Source: Synanceia verrucosa (taxonomy: Eukaryota > Chordata > Actinopteri > Perciformes > Synanceiidae). From it: 64,000 nt of DNA. The position numbers and the translations under genes were made by a program. The notes under the pieces are model-generated. The model saw nothing but the letters and a program-made list of their open reading frames with translations. It was not told the origin of the DNA and ran no database searches. Of the stretch, positions 1 to 10,695 are shown piece after piece. The stretch spans positions 4,167,001-4,231,000 of the forward strand of contig CM056553.1 of assembly GCA_029721515.1 (NCBI GenBank), read 5' to 3'. Numbering within the stretch: the stretch's first letter is position 1; each line of letters begins with the position of its first letter.

Positions 1-330
1 TGCAGATATCCACAAATGTATTGTTGATATCTGTTCTGGGTAGTTTTTTTTTTTTTTTTATTTTGGACATCTGAAATGAAAATTATGACTAGTGACAATT
101 GGATTGAAGATATCTGAAACTGAAAGCCCAATACACATGAATGGCAAAAGCGACGCCATTTGTCCTAGGAATGATGTCATTTGGGATATCTGAATTGTTC
201 TTTTTGACTAGGAAGAATTGAATTACAGATATTTATATCAAAATTATATTTTGACTAGCAGAAATGTGATTATGGATATCTAAAATGTAATTACAGATAG
301 AAATGAGGTTCAATTAAATGTTAAAATGGC
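1..330. repeat. Degenerate GATATCT-rich tandem repeat
   Basis: The motif GATATCT recurs every 30-60 bases, interleaved with 'TTTGACTAG' and 'AGAATT' units. Copies are diverged. It looks like the internal degenerate tandem arrays common in fish transposons and probably continues left of the window. No coding potential is visible. Confidence 0.6.
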
Positions 331-1159
331 GTGCCATTTCTTGCTTGTACTTCCTTCTTCCCTTATAGGATAAAAACATACATATTGAGATCTTTTATAT
401 GAGTAAATGCTGTTTGTCATCAATGATGAAATCAATCTGGATCCTTTGACCCCACTCTGCAGCCCTCACATGTTTAAATTAATCTATATAATCTATGTTC
501 ATGCATCAGTCTCCTCTGTGCAGATGAAGCATGGCACAGAAACATGGACTCAGCTTGAACTCTCACATGCGTCACCAGCTTCGCCTTTCCAGTTTCCTCA
601 GTGTTGTGTTTGTTATGTTATGTCATACCCCACCCTCTCACGGCCCCACCACCGCTGACTCAAGCTTGTTATGGCTCCACCGTAAAGCCTTTGTAACGCT
701 TTTTTATTTCACAGAGCTATTTTTAGAAAACAACAAGGCGCTCTCTCTGTGATCTCAGAGGAAATGGAAGAGGACACGTGACGTTTCAACTGACATCTCA
801 GAGACACACAGTAGGAAAAAAAATCTAAAGATAACCAGGAGGCGATCTCCACTTTCATGTGAACCAGCGTCGTTTTCCGGTTGTTTCTGATTTTTCCAAT
901 TAGCAGACATTTGTCTTGGAGTGCAGGTTTTCAGTGGATGTCCTTTTCGATTTTTACACTTGTTAAAAAGTATTGTAAATTAGGCCTTTATTGCTGCATG
1001 AGCCCACTGTAAGCATGTAGCGTTAAAGAGTGCAAAGGTCAGAGCATGGTGGTTTGGTGATATTCCTTTGACCTTTCAGTGATGATGCTAATCAGAAATT
1101 TCTGCCATCCAAATAATTAAAACAACCTCTGGAAGTTGCAACTACCTTTAGATGTTTTT
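331..1159. other. Gene-free stretch
   Basis: Only short ORFs without recognisable domains or splice context. AT-rich, no clear repeat family recognised. Confidence 0.5.
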
Positions 1160-1660
1160 TTTTAATTTTTAAAGTCAAATTTAATATTTTATATGACCCT
1201 TTTTAAAACTTCATCAAATATAATTTAAGATCAAAAACTGTCATAACAATTTCTTTGGTAGAAAATAGTCACTTTGCTGTAGGGCCTGACCAATATCGAC
1301 ATCTATATATCAATATTTAGCACGAAAAAAAATCTGATAACCCATTAATTTCCAATAATATTTTTTTATGATTTTATTCTGCCCTTTAACACTTGCAACA
1401 ATTATATAATTCTAAGGCAAAACACAACTTAAACTTAACAAATTTTAAGAACAAAGAAGTGAACTTTTGCGCACAGAATAACATGCAAAATTGCAGTAAA
1501 TCTCTGAACGCTGTGTTTTCCTCTTGGATTTAAACACACCATCTGATAAATGGATATCTACATCAAAATTACAGTAAATTTAAGACAATTTAATACCTTA
1601 ATTACCCAGATTTTAATTTAGGACATTTTAAGACTTTTTAAGGAACAGCAGGAACCCTGT
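1160..1660 (+). repeat. Dispersed repeat family A, copy 1 (MITE-like)
   Basis: One of six copies in this window (others near 6981, 10181, 39118, 41807 and 48519). Shared landmarks in order: 'AAAGTCAAATTTAATA' near the start, a 'GACCAATATCGA' block, 'GCAGTAAATCTCTGAA', then 'TTTTAAGACTTTTTAAGGAAC' ending in 'GGGAACCCTG' or variants. It has no coding capacity, so it is probably a non-autonomous DNA transposon; the superfamily is not certain from sequence alone. Confidence 0.7.
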
Positions 1661-2424
1661 TTTTGTGAATGGTAACAGCCTAATAAGACTTAACTTTGTC
1701 TGGAGGCGTACATCCATCTAACATTCCCTTTATGCCAGGCCATAAAACCAGCACAGTTTGAAGCAGTATCCAAGAACAGAGGCAGCCAAGCTGTACACAT
1801 AATGAAGCGTAGGCAAATATCAGACAGGAAGTGTACCAAGACTAAAAAACACACTGGAAAAACAACTAAATTCCACCCATTGATCCATGAGCAGCAAACT
1901 TAATTGTGGTTTTGGACATGCACTATTTGTTTTCACTGGCTGAACTAAGCATGAAGACAAGGTGTGCACAAGTAGTGTCAGCTCAGTCAAGCTTGGTTTA
2001 TAGTACAAATACACTGAATTTTAGGGTATTTCCTCTGAGAACAGAACACAGCTTCAGGACAGAAAATATAAGTTGAATGAAGTGAAATACTGACCTTAAC
2101 TGGACTTAATGTCTTTCCTTTTTCAAGTGAGTAACACTGTGAAGATAAAAAAATGGTAGGCACTTCACACACTTATTTTCCTCCTTTCTTGGTTCTTCAC
2201 CTTGTGTTTTAGTTTTATTCAGAGGACATGAAGATGGAATATGTTCAGGTCACAATTCAAAACCTATAGTCCAGTTATTTTGGCACCAGTATCGGAGAGT
2301 GACTCCGTGAGCATGTGATCATTTGTCGCCCCCAAGTGGTAGCATTGCGCCACTAAAATAATTTTGTGAATATTATTCCTTGACTGTTAATTGATGACAA
2401 CAAAATATTACCTTACACAAATAT
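1661..2424. other. Intergenic stretch downstream of bbs12
   Basis: No exon with supporting splice sites and no recognisable protein. It lies 3' of bbs12, which is transcribed toward it. Confidence 0.5.
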
Positions 2425-2430
2425 TTTATT
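2425..2430 (-). terminator. bbs12: bbs12 polyadenylation signal
   Basis: TTTATT on the + strand is AATAAA on the - strand, about 75 bases past the bbs12 stop codon. Confidence 0.6.
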
Positions 2431-2505
2431 TTACTTTCACTTTTCACCACTTGTACAAAAACCTTTCAAACAAAATAGACTTTCTTCCTCAGTTGAGCTC
2501 AGAGG

Positions 2506-4416
2506 TCATAAGAGCATCAGATGTTCCTGAGCGGCGTCACTTTTCTGCTCAGTGCCTGTGATGACCTCTGCATCAGTCTGTAAGACCAGGAAAACCAGAT
2601 CTAAGGCCTTCCTCCACACTTCCAGCTTCACGCTCACATTATCATAAATCTTTACTGCTGCTGCTTCACTGGATGAAACTCTGCTGTCCTCTTGTTCACC
2701 TTCCAAGAAAAGTTGTGAGAACTTCGCAGCAATGCCTACAGTTTCATTACAGTCCTGCAACAGTTGGCTCACTGCAGTCCTCGCTCTGACTTTTGAACAC
2801 TTTCCAGTGTTAACCACTACAGTGGAGATGAAATCTATGAAACCATCTGCCATGAGGTGCAGCACTACAGGCCTGTACGGGTCAGCTTTGGTTTGATGGG
2901 CCCTCTCCTCTGTGTGATGCTTCTCATGATGCTCTGCTTGCTTTTGAAGGTGATGAATGCAAAGCATTTCCGTCACTCCAGCACCAGGCAGGAGGAGTTT
3001 ATCTTTCAGCATGTGGTGTAAACGATAAGCGCACGCCCAAAACTGGTCCTCCATTGCCTGCAGCTTGCCGTGCACACAGCTTGTGAGGATCACTGTGACC
3101 AACTGGCTGCTCTCAACAGTGGAAATATTCACTGTTGTCGAAGGCTTCCTCTCACGGCCGATCACGTCCCTCCATATTGCAACTGTCACACCAGTGCCAA
3201 CACAGCGCTTACTCAACTGTGTAGCGTAAGTCACTGGAACAGCTCCTGTTGTTTTACTGAATGATCTCAAAACAGAAGCCTTCACTTTTTCCACCACAAG
3301 TACATGATGTCTGCAACAGCGCTGAATCACATCCTCACTAACAAGCCCGCTGACTAGTATCAGGTTCACTTCCAGGTTCAGCAGAAGTGTCACAATCTTT
3401 TCCATCCACTCTTTGCTCGAACTTGAAAAATCCACCTGGCTGCTCACACACTGTATACCTGTGGGCCTTTTGAAGCCAAGGTGACGATAGGTAGGCGACA
3501 GATCTCCATTAATCAGAGCGACCTTCAAGTGTTGTTCTGTTAAGTGATGTGCGACAGATTCCTGCTCGGCAGATACACGAATGACGCAGCCTGGTAAAAC
3601 GCATGCATGCTGCTCTGGTAAACCAGGTAGAACACAAGTAACCACTTTAGTAACGTCAAACGTGAAACAGCTGATATCTTGCAGATTATTTTTTGACTGT
3701 ATTCGGCTGGCTTCGACAACTAAATTCATTGCATCGACACACCCGTGACTCAATCCTTCAGCAATGTGTGCAATGTCAGGAAGCTTAGGCTGATGAGGTT
3801 GCGGTACTGTGGAGACTTTTTCAGACTTGGCTTCATAAAAATGTCTGCTCAGCTTTATATTCCGTTGCCCACTGCCATTTAGAGGCTTGTGGCCAACTTT
3901 TGTCGTCCCTTGCAGGTGGCATAATGCTTGTGACGCCTCTGCATTGACTTTTTTTGACGGCCTTAAACTATGAGACGTCGCAGTGCAGCTCAATGATTGC
4001 TCCACACCAAGACCCTCAGTTGAGAAGCTGCACTTCTTGCAAACATCCAAGCATATATCCATCCCTTCAGACATCGCTGAGATGATGTGTGCTACTGGAA
4101 TTCCTCTCTGACAGCACTCCAGAGCAGCTCGGCTCCACGCTCCTGTAAGAAACAGCAGGCATCCCGACCCTGTATGATAGACCTTGTGGTGGGCTTGAAT
4201 AGTCTCATGAACCAGCTGACCCACAGCACAGGACAGCTCCAGATTCTCAAAGATGCGAAAACACGAGCACACGAGAGCCGACTCCCCGCTCGTATCATCC
4301 TGGATAAATTTGTACTTTTTACTGGGGCCCAAAGAGGAATGAGTGATTCCTGCCAGTGCTGAGAGCTGCTGTAGTCCAACATGTTGTCGATGGTTTGTAA
4401 TTGAACTTCCCAGCAT
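2506..4416 (-). CDS. bbs12: Bardet-Biedl syndrome 12 protein, chaperonin-like
   Basis: A single coding exon. The ORF is open from 4464 (652 aa), but I prefer the Met at 4414-4416 (636 aa). Its following residues align with the N-terminus of human BBS12 (HVGLQQLSALAG versus HMGLQQLSSFAE), and a splice acceptor (ACAATGCAG, AG at 4429-4430) lies just upstream, as expected if exon 1 is non-coding. The C-terminus (ALDLVFLVLQTDAEVITG) also matches BBS12. Known role: with MKKS/BBS6, BBS10 and CCT it assembles the BBSome for ciliary trafficking. The type II chaperonin GDGTT nucleotide motif reads GSGCL here (about residues 83-87), so ATPase activity is not expected, as is usual for BBS12. Human BBS12 is 710 aa; the fish protein is shorter. 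It is divergently paired with cetn4. Confidence 0.95.
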   Translation of the reverse strand: MLGSSITNHRQHVGLQQLSALAGITHSSLGPSKKYKFIQDDTSGESALVCSCFRIFENLELSCAVGQLVHETIQAHHKVYHTGSGCLLFLTGAWSRAALECCQRGIPVAHIISAMSEGMDICLDVCKKCSFSTEGLGVEQSLSCTATSHSLRPSKKVNAEASQALCHLQGTTKVGHKPLNGSGQRNIKLSRHFYEAKSEKVSTVPQPHQPKLPDIAHIAEGLSHGCVDAMNLVVEASRIQSKNNLQDISCFTFDVTKVVTCVLPGLPEQHACVLPGCVIRVSAEQESVAHHLTEQHLKVALINGDLSPTYRHLGFKRPTGIQCVSSQVDFSSSSKEWMEKIVTLLLNLEVNLILVSGLVSEDVIQRCCRHHVLVVEKVKASVLRSFSKTTGAVPVTYATQLSKRCVGTGVTVAIWRDVIGRERKPSTTVNISTVESSQLVTVILTSCVHGKLQAMEDQFWACAYRLHHMLKDKLLLPGAGVTEMLCIHHLQKQAEHHEKHHTEERAHQTKADPYRPVVLHLMADGFIDFISTVVVNTGKCSKVRARTAVSQLLQDCNETVGIAAKFSQLFLEGEQEDSRVSSSEAAAVKIYDNVSVKLEVWRKALDLVFLVLQTDAEVITGTEQKSDAAQEHLMLL

Positions 4417-4428
4417 TGCTTGAGGCAC

Positions 4429-5139
4429 CTGCATTGTAAAATGACGAGAAACATATATGCTCACCTGTTACTCAGTAAAAAAAATGACAGGGTCTGTATT
4501 CAATCTTTGTCAACATGCACCTAAGTACAGTTTCTTAAGTGCTGAAGTTCAAATATGAGGCACTTCTGTACTTTACACTTTTCTTCATTGCATTAAGAGG
4601 GAGATCTTATACTGGACTATCTTTATCTGGCATCTATACTCTAGTAACATGTTAGTCTAGGAATTACATGATATTACATGCAAAACATTTATTAGCTTAG
4701 AAAATATATTATATGTCAAATGACGCCACAATAGCAAGTACACATATTGTGCATTCATTTGGATACTTTAAGTACACTTAGCTGTTAATACTTCATCTCC
4801 TTTATTTCAAAATGTATGTAAAATGCTGAATGCCGGACTAGTAATGAAGTGTACATTGTGACAACCTATTGCTACTTTAACTTAACTGATAATAACAACA
4901 TAGATTGAGATCAATTGAGAGATACAGCTCAACAGATCGACAGTTAGCCTGCTAGACAAGAGACACGAGCTTGCAAGCTAAGCTAACAAGCTACTGTCTT
5001 ATGAAAAACATACTGTATTTACGAAATGTATCATGTCCAAAACGAGGCAAAGGTGCGTTAAACGCAGAGGGAAATCTCCAAATGACACGAACGCAAAACA
5101 AACTTTATCTATCCTTGAGGAGTATAACGTTACCTTACT
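4429..5139 (-). other. bbs12: Probable bbs12 5' UTR intron and non-coding exon
   Basis: On the - strand a donor GTAAGG (GT at 5138-5137) and the acceptor AG at 4430-4429 would remove about 710 bases and join a non-coding first exon (from somewhere near 5180 to 5139) to the coding exon, 12 bases before the preferred Met. This is inferred from splice consensus and the analogy with human BBS12. Confidence 0.45.
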
Positions 5140-5431
5140 TTAATGATGTATAACACTTCCCAGCTTGATTTGAAGGATCATGCACTGCGCATGCGCTTTG
5201 TTTCTTGGTTGCTAGGCGACAAGTACTGAGCTCAACCATTGGCTGACACTGTTGTCACCACCCCATTGCGTTTTGTAATTGGCTAATATGGCTGCGTCAC
5301 GATGCTTTCCAAACTCCTATTGGCTGTCTCTCACGTCATTCAACAGGAAAACAACTCAGCCGTTGCTGCTTGTTTTGTTGACATCAGACTATCAAAGACT
5401 GACGATTTACCAGGCAGAATCATTCATTTAA
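5140..5431. promoter_or_regulatory. Bidirectional bbs12/cetn4 ciliary promoter
   Basis: It separates two divergent cilia genes. Visible sites: NRF1-type palindrome TGCGCATGCGC (5186-5196); RFX X-box GTTGCTAGGCGAC (5208-5220); three inverted CCAAT boxes, ATTGG at 5238, 5278 and 5319, spaced 40-41 bases apart; CRE-like GCGTCAC (5294-5300) and TCACGTCA (5331-5338). No TATA box is near. RFX, NF-Y and NRF1 together are typical of broad ciliary-gene promoters. Confidence 0.75.
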
Positions 5432-7634
5432 ATGGTATGTACCAATACAGATACTCTTATAAATGGCTAGTATGAAACGCTGTATGAACTTTTTAAGAAA
5501 GTTTCGCGATTTGCCGTGAAAAGAGAAAGTTATTTCAAACGTGCTTGTTTGGTCTCGTGGAGCAGTATGGAAGCTAAAGTTAGCTAACTTATAGTAACAC
5601 ACTGAAACGGGGGTCTCTTTGCTGCAGTTGCTTAGAACATGAAGTCACAACCTCGTCTTAATGTTTCTTTCCAGGCTTCAGGTTACCGAAAACCAGCTTC
5701 TTCGGCTAGTCAAAGGAAAAAGCCAAGTCCCAAAAACGAACTGACTGAAGAGCAAAAGCAGGAAGTTAAAGAGGCTTTTGATCTCTTTGATACAGATGGC
5801 ACTGGGACAATAGATGTGAAAGAGCTAAAGGTTAGTTCCTGGTTTAGTATGCCTTGGGTCACATTATGTATGTATGCTACAGGTGAACAAATGGTACCAC
5901 AGCAGCCTCTTTTATCTGTGCCACAGGTTGCCATGAGAGCGCTTGGGTTTGAACCAAAGAAAGAAGAGATCAAGAAGATGATAGCAGACATTGATAAAGC
6001 AGGTTCTGGAACAATTGACTTCAGTGACTTTCTCAGTATGATGACTGTGAAAATGGTGAGTGCTGTACAGCTGTACAGGCAAAACCTGGAAACTTCTTCA
6101 AAATTTACATTTGACATTTCCAGCCTTGGAAAGACTGTGTAACAATTCAGGTCAATTTCTTTGTGTAGCCCAATATGACAAATTACAAGTTTGCCTCAGA
6201 GGGCTTCATCATGTCATCACTTTTACAGAGGTATCCCAGAAACAAATTCACAATTATTAATCAACACTGAAATCCATTGTGTCTGAACAACATGGAGAAA
6301 TACCACACACACAAAGCACACTGCCTTTTGTTCCACACAACACTCACAACACAGCAAAAACATGGCTTTTAGTTGGAAGAAGTGTAAATCATCGCTCAGT
6401 CATTATGTTTGTCATGTCTTCAATATGAATAGAGTGAGAAAGACTGCAAAGAGGAGATAATGAAGGCTTTTCGGCTGTTTGATGACGACAGCACAGGGAA
6501 AATCTCGTTCAAAAATCTCAAGAGAGTTGCCAAGGAGCTGGGTGAAAACCTGACAGATGAAGAATTACAGGTATTGCATTACAATTTTCTCATGACATGA
6601 AGCATATTCCTTACATCATAATTTGTTTTTGTCAGCCCATGCACATAGCCTTTCCCCGTATCTAAAAACATGTTTTATATTTGTATTTATTAGGCTTTGA
6701 AAATGTGTAAAAATGTCACTATCTGGCAGCAGTTGTCCAATAAACCTCTATTATTAGTAGCATTGCTGTACTAATAATTACTAATAACAGCAATCTTTTA
6801 GTGATGGGAATGGACTGGTGGATTGCATTCATGTGCAGTTCATTAGTGTGTCAGTTACTTGGTGATTTACAATTTAAAAAAGAGGACAAGAATTCATGTT
6901 TATTACAAAAAATGCAATACTTGATGCTCTGCTTTTGCTGTGGACCATCTGTTCTCTGTATGACACACTGTCAGTCCCAGCAGGGTTCCTGTAGTTCCTT
7001 AAAGTCTTAAATTAAAATCCAGGTAATTCAGGTCATAAATTGTCTTAAATTTACTGTAATTTGCTGTAGGTATTACATTTTCAGATGTTGTGTTTAATGC
7101 CAATAGGAAAACACAGTATTCAGAGATTTACTGCACTTCTTTGTTCCTGAAAGTTGTGAAAGTGATGTTGTAGAAAAAAGTTTAGTGTTATGCCTTAAAT
7201 TTATATCTTCGTTGCAAGTGTTGAAGGGCTGAAAAAAATTAATAAAAAATTATTAGCGGAGATTAATCGGTTATCAGATAATTTTTTATGCTAAATATCG
7301 ATATCAGCATCAAGCTCAAAAACTCTTTATTGGTCGGGCCCTAGAATAAATTGACTATTTTCTACTAAAGACATTGTGATGACATTTTTTGGTCTTAAAT
7401 TATATTTGTTAAGGTTTTAAAGGTCTTAAATTTGACTTTTAAAATGGTGCCAGATTCCTGTGCAGTAGGAGCTTTATCAAGGATGGCTTTCAATGCACTA
7501 TTTTTGTTGAAAATATCCATTTCCTTTGTTTCTTCTCCTTTCAGGAAATGATCGACGAGGCGGATCAAGATGGTGACGGTGAGATCAACGAGCTGGAGTT
7601 CTTGAGGATAATGAAGAAGACCAATCTTTACTGA
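5432..7634 (+). CDS. cetn4: Centrin-4-like EF-hand protein
   Basis: Five coding exons: 5432-5434, 5675-5830, 5927-6055, 6433-6570, 7545-7634 (171 aa). Exon 1 is only the ATG, followed at once by the donor GTATGT; I recall the same arrangement in vertebrate CETN2. All other junctions are GT-AG and phase 0. Four EF-hands: loops at residues 40-51 (DTDGTGTIDVKE, canonical), 76-87 (DKAGSGTIDFSD, position 3 not acidic, probably weak), 113-124 (DDDSTGKISFKN, Asn at position 12) and 149-160 (DQDGDGEINELE, canonical). The basic N-terminal tail and the ending MKKTNLY are centrin hallmarks. It acts at centrioles and basal bodies. CETN4 is a pseudogene in human; here the frame is intact. It shares its promoter with bbs12. 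The call as centrin-4 rather than centrin-2 rests on synteny. Confidence 0.93.
6148..6260 (-). repeat. Fragment of common teleost 3'-tail repeat
   Basis: Read on the - strand it contains 'AGCCCTCTGAGGCAAACTTG' followed by 'TTTGTCATATTGGGCTACAC', the signature of a widespread fish retroposon tail. It sits in cetn4 intron 3. A related copy lies at 58520-59045. Confidence 0.5.
6981..7465 (-). repeat. Dispersed repeat family A, copy 2
   Basis: Inverted copy of the family seen at 1160-1660, inside cetn4 intron 4. It starts 'CAGGGTTCCTGTAGTTCC' and includes 'AGAGATTTACTGCA' and 'AAATTTGACTTTTAAAATGG'. Confidence 0.7.
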
Positions 7635-7761
7635 ACCAGCTCAGTGTGTTTCACTCTTCACCTGGCATCTTTTTTAAGACTTATCTTTTTGATTCTGTCA
7701 GATCCTTTTATAAGTGTTAAGTGTTTTGGGACCTTTTTGACTCAGATTTGTGTAGTTTGTG

Positions 7762-7767
7762 AATAAA
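7762..7767 (+). terminator. cetn4: cetn4 polyadenylation signal
   Basis: AATAAA about 130 bases after the cetn4 stop codon. Confidence 0.7.
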
Positions 7768-7856
7768 TATTTTAACATACTGTATTGTTACACAGATTTT
7801 TTTTTTCTATGATGCAAAACAAATAAATATATTTCTTCACATTTGTTTGTTGTTCC

Positions 7857-8283
<427 letters not shown>

Positions 8284-10180
8284 TTTCCTTGTGTGGTGTT
8301 TTAATTGTATATAAGCATACAGTATCAGATAAACATGCTCCTCTTTGTGCTGCAGTACATTCTGCACAGCAATGTGTGCCAATAGTGGTCAGGTGTCAGA
8401 CAGTGAAAGTTGTATGACTAAATCGATGTCAACTAACCAGACTCATGTTACTGTAGACAGAAATGATAAGCGTGAACTTGAGATGAGTAACTCAGTAAAA
8501 GTCACTCTCACTTCATGTTTTGAGTTCCTGGATTTGAATTTGTCGTCTGTCGAAGACTGATCATGTTATAGGAAAGATGCTCCTGCTGATTAATGGTAAT
8601 ACACAGCGGAAGACTGGTTTTGACCATAACACCATACCTTGTTAAAATAAACAGGATATCGTAGTGACGTGTTTTTCCGAGCCGTCGGGCGGCTGTTTAT
8701 TATTTTGAGGATGCTTGCCACTGATTGTGAAAGTTCTGATAACCTGTTCTAGCCAGCAGAGGAACATCGGGCGGAAAATATGAAAACTTTGTCCCAAGAT
8801 GAGATATCCATTTTTTTTTATTAAAAAAAACCCAAACTAATAAAATTAGAGCACAGAACTGTACAACACAACATGATTCAAGATTCTTTATTGTCATAAT
8901 GCATGCATAATTTTTGTTGAGTCACTTGGCTTAAAGGCACACATAAATAAAGAAATAAAAATGAAGATATAAAATATAAATATAAGAAATAGAATATAAA
9001 ACACCCATATTCACAGAGGAGATGTGACATTTACAGCTTAAATGTAATAACAGGAATTAGGCCCCAGTGAGAACATACATATATATTTATAAAAAAGATG
9101 AGAGTCAATTTTTTTTACCAAAATAAAAGTGTCAGAAAGTGGAATTTATATGGCTTGCTTTCATTTTGTTCATCTGCTGAGTTGAAACTTGGAATTGATA
9201 TAGATGAGGCAAATCAAAAGGCCAGTATTTCAGAGGTTCATTTCATATTACCCCCTATATGACTCAAATACATCCACCTTCTCAGAGTTCAAAGGACACC
9301 ACACAGCAGGTGAGATGGGGGGAAAAAATATTTTAGTCACATCAAAAGAAAGAGCAACAAAAATTTAAATGTGTGTTACATATTCTGAATATTTCCATTT
9401 GATGCTGAAGCTGTTATCTCTGCTTTTACCCCTTTTTTACTGTCTGACAACAAGCTAAACCAGCGCTAAATGAAGCGTGTCTGTGAAGAAACTACATTTG
9501 GGCCGCCATCTCCATTCACTTGGAAGAGTAGGCGTCGTTCAAACGGTGGATGTTTGATTTTAGATCAAAACTTTCCAATTGGGAGTTTGATGTTTTTGTG
9601 CACTGGTGGTTTTATGGCCTTTAATATGTCCTCAGGCCCTCAGCTGAGTGTTATTCCCCTACTGCTGTGGTTAAACTCAGTCTGTTCAATACTCCCACTG
9701 CTCCACTGCCGTTTCTTTCTTTTCCCATAAAATCAATCATCAATTATTTCCAAAACAACAAAGCGCTACGAGTCTGGTTGCTGCTGGTAAAAGATGATTA
9801 TATTATTAACTGTTAAAGGTCAAGAATGTATCAACCTATTTTCACAAACCTCCTTTTGAAGTCTGAAGACAAACTAATAACCGTCAGTGTGCCTGGAAGA
9901 AGCAAAGCTGACTGCATCAGTGGTACAGTATGTTTCTTTTCAAACCTGCCTGTTTGTGAAATAGCATTTAGATGTAATTTCTACATTATTAGACATCCAT
10001 CTTTTACAGTTGTTTGGCTCTTCATTTTATTGCTTCCTTTGAATGCAGAGAAAAATCAAACTTAACCACAGGGTGAAAAGCTGTAATGACTTAAAATAAA
10101 AGTGATGCTGAAGTGTTGCTTCAGAGCTTTTCATTTTAAGTGACTGCTGCACACCTGACTCTTTCTTATCTAACATTTTA
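8284..10180. other. Gene-free intergenic stretch
   Basis: No exon-like ORF or RNA gene recognised. It includes an AT-rich piece near 8876-9120 beginning 'TTCAAGATTCTTTATTGTCAT', which resembles the 3' tail of a fish retroposon. Confidence 0.45.
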
Positions 10181-10695
10181 ATCAGGATTCTTGCACCATT
10201 TTAAAAGTCAAATTTAATACTTTTTAAGACCTCAACAAATGTAATTGAAAACCCAAAAATGTCAAAACAATTTCTTTGGTAGAAAATAGTCAATTTATTG
10301 TAGGGCCAGACCAATGTGGAGTTTTTTAGGTCAATGCTGATCAGTATCAGTATTTTGCAGGAAAATCAATAACCAGTTAGCCTCAGAAAGTATTTTTTAA
10401 TGAAATTTTTTCAGCCCTTTAACACTCACAACAATGTAAGTTGAAGGCATAACACTATTATTTAATTTATTTTTTTCTACAACTTAAATGTCACAACTTT
10501 CTGGAACAAAATCAAGAACAAAATAACGTACAAAATTACAGTAAATCTCTCAATTCTGTGTTTTACTATTGGCATTAAATGCACCATCTGTAAATTTAAT
10601 ACTTACAGAATTTACGGTAAATTTAAGACAATTTAAGACCTTAATTACCTGGATTCTAATTTAAGACTTTTTAAGGAACCGTGGGAACACTGTCA
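10181..10695 (+). repeat. Dispersed repeat family A, copy 3
   Basis: Begins 'AGGATTCTTGCACCATTTTA' and ends 'TTTTTAAGGAACCGTGGGAA'. Same internal order of landmarks as the copy at 1160. Confidence 0.75.

Noticed and set aside
5639..6142. Contiguous 167-aa ORF over cetn4 exons 2 and 3
   Set aside because: It reads through introns 1 and 2; the TTTCTTTCCAG acceptor, the GTTAGT donor and the match to centrin show the true exons.
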